Below are positions 33,478 to 41,385 of a stretch of DNA of 64,000 bases, one piece after another. The translations under genes were made by a program, and so were the position numbers. The notes beneath the pieces are model-generated. The model saw only the letters and a list, made by a program, of their open reading frames with translations, had not been told where the DNA came from and made no database searches. Every line of letters starts with the position of its first letter. Positions within the stretch are counted from its first letter, which is position 1. This stretch comes from Micromonospora mirobrigensis. GTDB taxonomy: Bacteria; Actinomycetota; Actinomycetes; Mycobacteriales; Micromonosporaceae. The stretch lies in NCBI RefSeq assembly GCF_900091555.1, contig NZ_FMCX01000013.1, positions 1 to 64,000 of the forward strand, read 5' to 3'.

Positions 33478-34664
33478 TGGGACACGTGGAAGATCGCTGG
33501 TTCAAGGTGATCCGGCACCCCGGCGGCCGGAAGGAGCGGGTCAAGTCGGATCTGTTCGGCAAGGGGATGCGCTACCGGGTGCGGTACATCGGCCCGGATG
33601 GCCGGGAACGTAGCCAGTCCTTCCCGGACCGGGCCAAGCGTGACGCTGACGCCTTCCTCGTCTCCACCGAGACGGACAAGCTCCGGGGCTCGTACGTTGA
33701 TCCGTCCGCCGGCCGGATCACCTTCGCCGAGTACGCGGAGAGCTGGTTGCGTACGCGCTCGTTCGACGAGTCGACGCGGGAGAGCACCGAGTTCCGGGTA
33801 CGGAAGCACCTGCTGCCGTTCTTCGGCTCTCGGCAGCTGGCCTCGATCAAGCCGGGTCACATCCGAGAGTGGGACGCCGGGATGGTCGGCAAGCTGGCCC
33901 CGGCAACTCGGGCCGTCATCTTCGCGCACCTGCGGACCATCCTCGGCGCGGCCGTCGACGATGAGCGCATCGCCAGGAACCCGTGCTCGGCAGCCTCGGT
34001 CAAGCCGCCCCGGCCGGCGCAACGCCGTGTTGTTCCCTGGCGGGCCGACGAGGTTTCGGCAATCCGCGGTGGTCTCGCTGAGCGGTACCGCCCCATGGTC
34101 GATCTGGGCGCCGGCTGCGGCATGCGGCAGGGCGAGATCTTCGGCCTGGGCGTCGATGACATCGACCTCGACTCGGGCTGGGTGCACATCGTTCGGCAGG
34201 TCAAGGTGGTCCGCTCCCGGCTGGTCTTCGGCCTGCCCAAGAACGACCGGGACCGTCGCGTGCCGCTGCCCGACTCGGTAGCCCAGTCGCTCAAGGAACA
34301 CACCGAGAAGTACGACCCGCTCTCGATCGCTCTGCCGTGGGAGGAGCCGTTCAGCGATGAGCGGATGACCGTGCCGCTGCTGTTCACCACCACCCGCCGG
34401 GGTGCCATCAAGCGGGCCACCTTCGACGACAAGAACTGGCGTCCGGCGGTGAGGGCGGCCGGCATCGTCCCAACCCGGGCGACCGGGATGCACGCGCTTC
34501 GCCACTTCTACGCCTCGGCATTGCTGGACGCGGGGGAGAGCATCAAGGCCCTTGCCTCATACCTCGGCCACTCCGATCCGGGCTTCACGCTGCGGGTCTA
34601 CACCCACTTGATGCCGGCCAGTGAAGAGCGGACGCGGATGACTATCGACAGATTGTTCCGTTAG
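33477..34664 (+). CDS. int: tyrosine integrase of the AICE
   Basis: The protein has 395 residues. An N-terminal arm-binding region with SDLFGKGMRYRVRYIGPDGR and a SAM-like core-binding region (TRESTEFRVRKHLLPFFGSR) precede the catalytic domain. The catalytic residues are R217 (GCGMRQGE), H339/R342 (HALRHFY), H365 (LGH) and Y375 (VYTH). It recombines the 36-bp sites in rnpB and on the circular element. It is co-transcribed with Xis and Rep. Unusually, it is not next to the attachment site: a 1.7-kb cargo gene intervenes. Confidence 0.95.
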   Translation: MGHVEDRWFKVIRHPGGRKERVKSDLFGKGMRYRVRYIGPDGRERSQSFPDRAKRDADAFLVSTETDKLRGSYVDPSAGRITFAEYAESWLRTRSFDESTRESTEFRVRKHLLPFFGSRQLASIKPGHIREWDAGMVGKLAPATRAVIFAHLRTILGAAVDDERIARNPCSAASVKPPRPAQRRVVPWRADEVSAIRGGLAERYRPMVDLGAGCGMRQGEIFGLGVDDIDLDSGWVHIVRQVKVVRSRLVFGLPKNDRDRRVPLPDSVAQSLKEHTEKYDPLSIALPWEEPFSDERMTVPLLFTTTRRGAIKRATFDDKNWRPAVRAAGIVPTRATGMHALRHFYASALLDAGESIKALASYLGHSDPGFTLRVYTHLMPASEERTRMTIDRLFR

Positions 34665-34767
34665 GAGCGGCAGCCACCTTCTGTAACTCAGACTTGACCG
34701 GATTCTCGTTGTACAGCAACATGGTGTGTACATGAAGGACAGCGTCTGATGAGGATCGAGTGCGAGC

Positions 34768-36435
34768 GTGAGTGAGCTTACAAGTTATCCGATTCGAAAG
34801 CTTCTGGATCATATCTATGGTGGGCAGATTAGGGTTCCCGCATTCCAGCGCGGTTTTGTGTGGGACGCGGACCATGTAGCTCACTTCCTGGACAGCATAT
34901 ATAAAGGGTATCCATTTGGTTCCCTGCTGTTCTGGCTGACGCAGGGAAGGCTTCTGTCGGAGCGTAAATTGGGGCCGTTTGATCTACCTGCCCCGCATGA
35001 GCGGTACCCGGTTACGTACGTGCTCGACGGGCAGCAAAGAGTCACATCGCTCTTTGTTACTTTTCAGACGGAGTTCGTCCAGCCTGCCGACCCTGACTGG
35101 CGGTCGATTTATTTCGACCTCGCTGCTCCCGATAATGCGCAACAGTCCCAATTTGTTGCCCTGAAGCCTAGCGAAGTCGATCAGTCTGCTCATTTTCCAC
35201 TGAACTGCCTCTTCGACTCCGTCGCGTATCGGCTTGCTTCGGCCCGCTTCACGCGCGAGCGAGAAATTCGTAAAATCGACAGGTTGCATAGCGTTTTCAA
35301 GGAAGCGCAGCTTCCAATTCAGATGATGGAAACCGAGGATCGTGCCACCGTTGCGATCGTATTCGAGCGCATTAATCGAATGGGGGTGGAGTTGACCACC
35401 CTAGAGCTTCTGTCGGCTTGGACTTGGAGCGAGGATTTCGACCTCCGGAATAAGCTTGAGGTGTTGCAGGAGGAGTTGGAGAACTTCTCCTTCGGAGATA
35501 TTGGGTCGGACCCGAACCTGGTATTGCGGTGCTGCGCGGCGATCCTGAAGGGTGACCCCTCGGTCGAAGTACTGATCGACTTGGATGGAGCCGAAATCCG
35601 CGACAACTTCGAGCGGGTAGAAAATGGAATTAAGGGAGCCATTGAGTTCCTGAAAAAGCAGCTCAAGGTTGCCACGATAAAGACTCTTCCCTACCCCTTG
35701 ATGCTGGCGCCCCTCAGCGTGTACTTCGCAGTTCCTGGTGAGGGCCTCCGGATTACTCCGGAGAGGGAAACTAGAGTCTTGAAGCAGTGGTTCTGGCGAT
35801 CATGCTTCTCGGAGCGTTATAGCGGCCAGTCAGTTCGAGCTGCCCGTATAGATGTGACGGAGATGCAGCATCTGCGAGAGGGGCGGCCAAGTGCCCTTGG
35901 AAGTTTCCAGGTCGATATCGCCGAGCACTTTTTCTTGCTCACGGATTTTCGAATTAATAGCGCAAAGACTGCAACATTCGTTACCATGCTTGCCCAGTTT
36001 AATCCCAGGAGCTTCATATCTGGAAGTTTCGTGGACCTGGAGCGGGTACTTCAGGCATACAATAAGGCTGAATTCCATCACATTTTCCCTCGCTCTTATG
36101 TGGAGAAATTGGAGGAGCGCCCTAGATATGCTGCATTCGTGAACTCGCTTGCAAACTTTTGCTTCCTCTCAAGGGCCGACAACAACAAAATCCGGGCTAG
36201 CGCTCCGTCGCAATACCGGCGCCTAATGCCTTCAGATTCCGATGCTTTGGCAATGATATTGGAGTCGGCTTGCGTGGACGAGCTTGTTTTCGAAGATGAC
36301 CTAGAGAAATTCCTGCGAGCGCGAGTGGCCAAGCTTACTGAGAAGGCGTACCAGCTCTGCGGGGTCGATCCTGCAGTGCCGCACAGAAGGCTAAGGCAAT
36401 CGGACGTGGCGGGGTTCACTGCGAGCGCTGGCTAA
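34768..36435 (+). CDS. DUF262 (GmrSD/ParB-like) protein with C-terminal HNH nuclease
   Basis: The protein has 555 residues with a GTG start. The DUF262 head is clear: IRKLLDHIYGGQIRVPAFQR, FLDSIYKGYPFGSLLFW, and the nucleotide-binding VLDGQQRVTS (residues 85-94). The C-terminal part has EFHHIFPRSY (H437/H438) and ANFCFLSRADNNKI, an HNH/His-Me type nuclease pattern. Relatives include GmrSD, which cuts glucosylated phage DNA using NTP, and the phosphorothioate-linked SspE. It stands alone between int and the right attachment site, with codons less GC-biased than the backbone, so it is likely phage-defence cargo. Target unknown. Confidence 0.85.
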   Translation: MSELTSYPIRKLLDHIYGGQIRVPAFQRGFVWDADHVAHFLDSIYKGYPFGSLLFWLTQGRLLSERKLGPFDLPAPHERYPVTYVLDGQQRVTSLFVTFQTEFVQPADPDWRSIYFDLAAPDNAQQSQFVALKPSEVDQSAHFPLNCLFDSVAYRLASARFTREREIRKIDRLHSVFKEAQLPIQMMETEDRATVAIVFERINRMGVELTTLELLSAWTWSEDFDLRNKLEVLQEELENFSFGDIGSDPNLVLRCCAAILKGDPSVEVLIDLDGAEIRDNFERVENGIKGAIEFLKKQLKVATIKTLPYPLMLAPLSVYFAVPGEGLRITPERETRVLKQWFWRSCFSERYSGQSVRAARIDVTEMQHLREGRPSALGSFQVDIAEHFFLLTDFRINSAKTATFVTMLAQFNPRSFISGSFVDLERVLQAYNKAEFHHIFPRSYVEKLEERPRYAAFVNSLANFCFLSRADNNKIRASAPSQYRRLMPSDSDALAMILESACVDELVFEDDLEKFLRARVAKLTEKAYQLCGVDPAVPHRRLRQSDVAGFTASAG

Positions 36436-36441
36436 CTCCTG

Positions 36442-36469
36442 ACGGCCTGGCGACGGCCTACAACGGCCT
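36442..36469 (+). repeat. right array of ACGGCCT repeats (putative integrase arm sites)
   Basis: ACGGCCT occurs at 36442, 36453 and 36463, spaced 11 and 10 bp, in the same orientation and phase as the left array. The first unit context TGACGGCCTGG is identical to the left one. The array lies between the DUF262 gene and the right attachment repeat, 43 bp from the latter. Confidence 0.75.
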
Positions 36470-36511
36470 TCGCTAGGCTTCACCCCTGGTCAGCGGGGTT
36501 GTGGTGATCTT

Positions 36512-36547
36512 AATCCGGCGTACAGGTCGACTCGTCCGTCGCCCACC
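36512..36547 (+). repeat. right attachment site with the displaced 3' end of rnpB
   Basis: It is identical over 36 bp to 17189-17224. Bases up to 36542 are the native 3' end of rnpB, now cut off from its gene; chromosomal sequence resumes to the right. Confidence 0.93.
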
Positions 36548-36558
36548 GGCTCAGCGAC

Positions 36559-37134
36559 CTATCCGACCGCGGCCCGCGAGACCCACGACGTGGGTCGGGG
36601 AAGGCCGGGAAGGTCGGTACGCCCGGTGGACCAGAGCAGCGCCTGGACCGGATCCCCGGCCGGGACGTCGGGGAAGAGTCGGGCGAGCACGGCGCCGCAG
36701 AGAGATGCGGGTGGCTGCCAGCCGATGCCGAGACCCTCGGTGATGTCGTGGGTGTGCACCAGCGTCTCGTTCACGCCCAGCGCCGCGAAGCCGCTCGGGT
36801 CCGTCGGTCCCCAGTGCCAGGCCCGTACCGAGGGGTCGGATGCGGCCAGCGCGGTGCTGAGCAACCTTCCTGCGGCGGTGACCGTCCGCAGCAGATCGCG
36901 GGGTGACGCGTCGTCGCGTACCACCAGGTCGAACGGGAGGTAGGCGGAGTCGGGCAGGGCAGCGAGTTGCCCGGCGTACGCGAGGAGGTCGTGCGCGACG
37001 TGGGCGGCCGTCTCCCAGCAACTCCAGGCGAGCGAGCCGGCCGGGCGTCGCCAGTCCGCCGACTCGTGCGGTGCCAGTACCCGCACCATCTCGGCCACGG
37101 CTTCGTCGACGTCACGGCTGTCCATCGGGCGCAT
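36559..37134 (-). CDS. maleylpyruvate isomerase N-terminal (DinB-like) domain protein
   Basis: The protein has 191 residues from ATG 37134; ATG 37125 (MDSRDVDEAV) is also possible. It has the DinB/MDMPI helical-bundle pattern: WSCWETAAHVAHDLLAYAGQ, GLLSTALAASDPSV-like middle (GRLLSTALAASDP), and LGVNETLVHTHDITEGLGIG, where the two histidines TH/HD provide metal ligands. The C-terminal DVPAGDPVQALLWSTGRTDL is typical of the TIGR03083/03086 groups. Such enzymes are mycothiol- or metal-dependent; substrate unknown. The gene ends 12 bp from the right attachment site. Confidence 0.82.
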   Translation of the reverse strand: MRPMDSRDVDEAVAEMVRVLAPHESADWRRPAGSLAWSCWETAAHVAHDLLAYAGQLAALPDSAYLPFDLVVRDDASPRDLLRTVTAAGRLLSTALAASDPSVRAWHWGPTDPSGFAALGVNETLVHTHDITEGLGIGWQPPASLCGAVLARLFPDVPAGDPVQALLWSTGRTDLPGLPRPTSWVSRAAVG

Positions 37135-37271
37135 TTCGAGAGCCTGCCAGATCCGGCCCCGCTCGGCCGTGCCGTATGGCGCCGTCCAGTTGACCGTCCG
37201 CCACCCGTGCCGATCCGGTTTGGCCAGCAGGGCGGCCGGCAAATATCCCCGTCGATCGGAGCGGGGGCGAC

Positions 37272-37553
37272 ATGGACGCTGGTGACCGGGGCAGGCCGCG
37301 GGGCGCGGGACGGGCGAAGCCGGCCGTCGCTGTGGGCGTACTGGCCGCGATCGCGGTGGGGTTGTTCGTCTTCTTCCTCGGCCTGCCTTCCCGCAGCGGC
37401 CCCGACGGCCTCGGCGCCCACGACCTCCCCGCCGCGCTGCTGATCGGCGCGGTGATGGGCGGGGTGGCCGGCTGGTTGACGTTCCGTCGGGGCTTGCGCG
37501 GCTGGACCGACCCGGACGCGGGGCGGCCCGACCCGAAGACCCCGCGCCGCTGA
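37272..37553 (+). CDS. small two-span membrane protein
   Basis: The protein has 93 residues. Two hydrophobic segments (PAVAVGVLAAIAVGLFVFFL and LPAALLIGAVMGGVAGWLTF) lie between an arginine-rich N-terminus and a charged tail. A GGAGCGGG sequence precedes the ATG. No family function is known to me. It is divergent from the DinB-like gene. Confidence 0.65.
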   Translation: MDAGDRGRPRGAGRAKPAVAVGVLAAIAVGLFVFFLGLPSRSGPDGLGAHDLPAALLIGAVMGGVAGWLTFRRGLRGWTDPDAGRPDPKTPRR

Positions 37554-37610
37554 ACCGGGACGCCAGGCCAGTGAGCCGGACCGCCCAGCCGGCCCGTCGA
37601 CGGATCCGCC

Positions 37611-38024
37611 TCAGGCGTCCGCCGGCGCCCCGGCCAGCAGCGTCGCCAGCCGCCCGGCCACCGCCGGTGCCGTCAGGTGCAGCCGGGCCACGTTGATGGT
37701 GTCCGCGCCGATCACCGCGAGCAGCGCCTGTCCGTCGACGGCGTACACGCTCAGGTAGCCGTCCTCGTTGCGGACGGTGGACTGCTGGAAACCGCCCTGC
37801 CCGAGTCGCAGCCCGACCTGCCGACCCAGCCCGTACGTGGTGGCGGCGAGCGCGGCCACGTCGTTCGGGTCGGCGTCGTCGGGCAGGTTGTGCGCGACCA
37901 GCAGGCCGTCGACGCCGCCGAGGACGCAGCCCTGCACCCCGGGGATCTGCACCCGCAGCTCGGTCAGCTCGCGCCCGATCGTCGGGTACGGCAGGGACGG
38001 GTCGCCGGCCAGTGACGGCGGCAA
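37611..38024 (-). CDS. roadblock/LC7-domain protein
   Basis: The protein has about 137 residues if TTG 38024 is used; no ATG or GTG start is found in a suitable place, so the start is uncertain. The roadblock fold is well seen: ELRVQIPGVQGCVLGGVDGL, then ALAATTYGLGRQVGLRLGQG, YLSVYAVDGQALLAVIGAD and VARLHLTAPAVAGRLATLL. In actinomycetes these proteins regulate small GTPases and act in polarity or gliding-like systems, usually within conservon operons, but no GTPase gene lies beside it here. Confidence 0.75.
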   Translation of the reverse strand: MPPSLAGDPSLPYPTIGRELTELRVQIPGVQGCVLGGVDGLLVAHNLPDDADPNDVAALAATTYGLGRQVGLRLGQGGFQQSTVRNEDGYLSVYAVDGQALLAVIGADTINVARLHLTAPAVAGRLATLLAGAPADA

Positions 38025-38317
38025 CTGGCGCGCGGGTGGTGGCTCGGCGGCCCGGCTGGCGGCGCGGCGGGGGAGGGCGGTCGCGGTGTGCTGATGGTTG
38101 CGGCGCGTGGTCGCCCGGCCAGTCGTACCGGTGGTGCGGGGCGGGGGAGCGCCGCAAGGATTCCGGTCGAGGCTTGCACGAAAGGGACGTGCGGTGCACG
38201 CGCGGGCAGCCGCATCGGGCTGTCCGGCGGATGACTGACACCGGGAGTCCCGTGGACAGGACCGCTCCGACGGATGGTCGATCGCGCGTGGGCCTGCCAA
38301 GAAGTCCCAGGGTGCGG

Positions 38318-39584
38318 TCAGCCCGACCAGCTCACCGCCCGGCGGACCTTGTCGTACTCGGCGGCCAGCTCGGCGTCGATCCGGGTCAGGCGCTCCTCGG
38401 TGAGCACCACCAGCGGCTCGTGCCGGGGACGGCTGGCGAGCAGCCGCTGCCGGAGCCCGGTCGGCGGATGTTCGGCGAAGAGCGTCACCTCGTCCCGCAC
38501 CGAGAGCTGCCGGACCAGCGGCAGACGGTCCGCGGCGGCGGCGCGGGCGTCGGCCACCGCGGAGCGCCAGCGGTCCGGCCCGTGCCCGGCCCGCGACTCC
38601 CGGCGTACGGCCAGCGCGATCGACTCCTGCGCCAGCAGCGCGTCGAGCATGCCGGTCGCCGCGTCGGTGCCGGCCACCCGCGCGGCCAGCTCGTCGGCGA
38701 GGTATTCGGCCCGCTGGCTGTCCCGCAGCGCGACGGCGACCAGCACCAGGTGCGCGGCGAGCAGCAGCCGGGCCAGCACCGCCTGCACGGCGTGGGCCAA
38801 CGCCAGGCCGGCCAGCTCCAGCAGCCCGGGCCCCGGAGACGGTGCCCACCGGGCGGACCAGGTCGGCGGCGGAGCCGAGCATGGTGAGCGCCGGCTGCAC
38901 CAGCGGCGCCCGACGCGGGTCCCCGTTGGCGAAGTGGCCCAGCTCGTGGCCGAGCAGCGCGATCCGCTCGCCGGCCGGCAGCGCCGCCCACAGTGGCAGC
39001 CCCAGGCAGAGCACCCGGCGCCGGCGCAGGCCCACCGTCCCGGCGTACGCGTTGAGGGTCCAGTCCACCGCGAGGACCTGCGGCGCGGGCGTGCCGGCCG
39101 CCGCGGCCACCTCGTCGACCAGGGCGAACAGCTGCGGCGCCCGGGCCCGGTCGAGCACGGTGAGGTGCTCGTCGAGCCGCCCGAAGCGGGGACGCAGCGC
39201 GTACGCCAGGGCGATCAGCACGACGCCCAGCAGCATCGACAGGTTGGGGAACGGGAAGGCGACCAGCAGCCACACCCCCGTGCCGGCCAGCGCCAGCACC
39301 CCGGCGAGCAGCAGCGCCGAGACGGCCATGGTGACCGTCCGCGCCGCGTGGGAACCGGAGTCGTCCAGCGGGCGCCCGGCCAGCCGCTCGAACTGTCCCG
39401 TCGCCGTGCGGTACGCCAGCCGGTGTGCCCACCGGTCGAGCCGGCGCCAGGCGAACTCGCGCTCCCGCCGGTCCGGGTCGTACGCGTCCAGGTTCCACTC
39501 GCAGCCGGGGCACCAGGGCGTGGCCTCGCGGAGCGCGGCGGTGCCCGTCCCGCAGCTCGGGCAGGTGGCCGCCGTCGCCGTCAC
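38318..39584 (-). pseudogene. M48-family metallopeptidase interrupted by a frameshift
   Basis: Two adjoining frames encode one protein. The first (from GTG 39584, GTGA overlap with the upstream gene) has a zinc ribbon CPSCGTG/CPGCEWN, two membrane segments (MAVSALLLAGVLALAGTGVW and NLSMLLGVVLIALAYAL) and the catalytic HELGH. The second (continuing to 38318) supplies a membrane segment and the third zinc ligand region AEYLADELAA. The switch lies at a GGGG run (complement of 38831-38834); removing one G restores ...TVSGPGLLELAGLALAHAV. It is either a true frameshift or a sequencing error. Intact, it would be an Ste24/HtpX-like membrane protease. Confidence 0.85.
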
Positions 39585-40024
39585 GCCGGGCACGGCAGCC
39601 GCTCGATCGCCGCCGGAACCGCCCGGGGCTGCACCACCTGGGCGAAGCAGCCGTCGGCGTTGGCCCGCTGCCAGCCGAACAGCGACGCGGCGGTCTTCGC
39701 CACCCGTACCCGGAAGACCAGCCGGACCGCGCGGACCGGCTGGTCCTGCACCTCCAGCACCTCGACGCCGGTGACCTGGGCGGCCGTCGACCGCAGCCGG
39801 TCCCGTGGCGCGGTCGGAGTGGCCAGCAGCTCCGCGCGGGTGCGCTGCGCGGTCGCCGTCACCTCCCGGTCGGCGCGCCGCTCCAGCCGCTGCTGCGTTC
39901 GGTCCCGCAACAGCGGAACGCCCGCCACCGTCCCCGCCACGGCCGTGGCCGTCACCGCCGCGGCGGCCACCCGGCCCGGCCGCGTCCTTCGTCCCCCGCG
40001 TCGCACCCCGGAATTGTGCGGCAC
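39581..40024 (-). CDS. hypothetical membrane-anchored or exported protein
   Basis: The protein has 147 residues; GTG 40024 has GAGGG upstream. A basic N-terminus is followed by one hydrophobic segment (VAAAAVTATAVAGTVAGVPL), then a charged region and a beta-rich C-terminus (VEVLEVQDQPVRAVRLVFRV) ending in Cys-Pro-Ala. It directly precedes and overlaps the M48 peptidase gene, so the two were probably made together. Function unknown. Confidence 0.6.
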   Translation of the reverse strand: MPHNSGVRRGGRRTRPGRVAAAAVTATAVAGTVAGVPLLRDRTQQRLERRADREVTATAQRTRAELLATPTAPRDRLRSTAAQVTGVEVLEVQDQPVRAVRLVFRVRVAKTAASLFGWQRANADGCFAQVVQPRAVPAAIERLPCPA

Positions 40025-40214
40025 CTGACCCTCAGCCGTCTGCCCCGTGCCCGCCCGGGCCGCTCCGGTCGGCCCTATCGCCCCAGCTCAGCACGGTCGT
40101 GGTCGGTTCCGCCGTTTCGACCCGCGAACATCCGATGATCTCTACTGTGGAGGTCATCGGCGACTTTCCCCGGTTCCGGTGGCGGCTGGGCTGATCGCGG
40201 TGCACAGTGATCAC

Positions 40215-40418
40215 ATGAGCGACGACGGACGTGGTGGGCAGTACTTCTGGTGCACTCGACACCACCGGGTCGAGACGGATGCCGACGTGTGCCCCGCGAA
40301 GCACGTACTCGGCCCGTACGCCTCGGCGGCCGACGCGGAGAACGCCCTGCAGCAGGTGCAGCAGCGTAACGAAGCGTGGGAGGCCGAGGACGCCCGTTGG
40401 GCCGGGGAGAGCAGCTAG
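40215..40418 (+). CDS. small conserved actinobacterial protein, SPOR-like
   Basis: The protein has 67 residues from ATG 40215. It reads YFWCTRHHRVETDADVCPAK then LGPYASAADAENALQQVQQR, with two Cys and two His that could bind zinc, and a helix resembling SPOR-type repeats. Similar small proteins are widespread in Micromonosporaceae and Streptomyces, without a known role. Confidence 0.65.
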   Translation: MSDDGRGGQYFWCTRHHRVETDADVCPAKHVLGPYASAADAENALQQVQQRNEAWEAEDARWAGESS

Positions 40419-40499
40419 ACGGCGCGGGACGGCCGCGTCGAGGAACTCCGTGCTCCGCGAGGAGACACGCGAGCGCAGGTCCCCAAGGAGGGAATCGAC

Positions 40500-41297
40500 A
40501 TGGCCGAAGCACGTAAGGCCACCACCCGCCCGGCCGCCAAGCGCACCACCGCGGCGGGTTCCGCCGCGACGTCCACCCGGACGACGTCGGCCGACAAGGC
40601 GTCCCCGAACGCCTCCGGCGCCGGCTCGGGCCGCGTCCCGGCGAAGAAGGCCGTGGCGAAGAAGGCGGCGGCCAAGAAGACCGTCGCCCGCAAGGCCTCC
40701 ACCGCCAAGAAGACGGCGCCGGCCACCAGGACCACCGCCAAGACGGCGCCCGCCACCCGGAAGTCGACCACGGCGGCGAAGAAGACCACCGCCACGAAGG
40801 CGGCGCCGGCCCGGAAGAGCACCGCGGCGAAGAAGACCTCGGCGGCGAAGAAGACCTCGGCGGCGAAGAAGACCACCGCGGCGAAGAAGGCCCCCGCCGC
40901 GGCGAAGGCCACCACCGCGGCGAAGGCCGCCGCTGCGAAGAAGACCACCGCGGCCAGGAAGGCCGCCGCCGCGAAGAAGACCACCGCCACCGTGAAGCGG
41001 ACCGGCGCGGCGGTGAAGAAGACCACCACCGCCCGGAAGACGACCACCACCCGGCCGACCGGCGGCGCCCGCAAGGCGGCGGCGAAGAAGGCGCCGGCGA
41101 AGAAGGCCACCGCTTCCTCCTCGACCACCGCCCGCAAGGCCGCGGCGAAGAAGGCGCCGGCCGGGACGACCGCCGCCAAGAAGGTCACCGCCCGAAAGGC
41201 CCCCGCCCGGGCCGGCGCGGCCCGGGCGACCGCCGCCCGATCGACTCCGGCCCGCTCGACCGCCGCCCGCGCCTCGGCCCGCAAGTCGGCCCGCTGA
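40500..41297 (+). CDS. Lys/Ala-rich histone H1-like protein
   Basis: The protein has 265 residues; AAGGAGGG precedes ATG 40500. It is almost entirely low-complexity K, A, T, R with repeated (A)AKKTT/AAKKAP units, like the C-terminal tails of mycobacterial HupB and eukaryotic H1. It lacks the N-terminal HU fold, so it is a tail-only protein. It probably binds DNA or polyanions non-specifically and compacts the nucleoid; this is inference from composition. Confidence 0.8.
   Translation: MAEARKATTRPAAKRTTAAGSAATSTRTTSADKASPNASGAGSGRVPAKKAVAKKAAAKKTVARKASTAKKTAPATRTTAKTAPATRKSTTAAKKTTATKAAPARKSTAAKKTSAAKKTSAAKKTTAAKKAPAAAKATTAAKAAAAKKTTAARKAAAAKKTTATVKRTGAAVKKTTTARKTTTTRPTGGARKAAAKKAPAKKATASSSTTARKAAAKKAPAGTTAAKKVTARKAPARAGAARATAARSTPARSTAARASARKSAR
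40824..40877 (+). repeat. 18-bp tandem repeat within the histone-like gene
   Basis: GCGGCGAAGAAGACCTCG occurs twice in tandem (40824-40841, 40842-40859) and a variant ending ACCACC follows (40860-40877), coding for repeated AAKKTS/AAKKTT. It is a likely site of length variation. Confidence 0.85.
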
Positions 41298-41385
41298 GGG
41301 TTCCCACGGGTACGTCCGCCGGCGCGCGGGCGAACCATCCGTCCGCCGGAAGGCGGTACGCCGGTTCCGCTGCCAAGATTGACCC

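Noticed and set aside
34642..34884. 80-codon minus-strand frame between int and DUF262 gene
   Set aside because: It overlaps the starts of both neighbouring features, lacks a ribosome site and resembles no family.
36559..38241. 560-codon minus-strand frame joining the DinB-like protein to an upstream extension
   Set aside because: The upstream half is antisense to the small membrane protein and overlaps the roadblock gene; only the part from 37134 has family features.
40824..40900. Short regular repeats resembling a CRISPR array
   Set aside because: The units are adjacent, 18 bp, in frame and coding for AAKKT repeats; there are no unique spacers and no cas genes.
40415..41338. 307-codon minus-strand frame (Ala/Val/Phe-rich) opposite the histone-like gene
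   Set aside because: It is the complement of lysine codons (AAG to CTT/TTC) and so looks hydrophobic by default; no start context.
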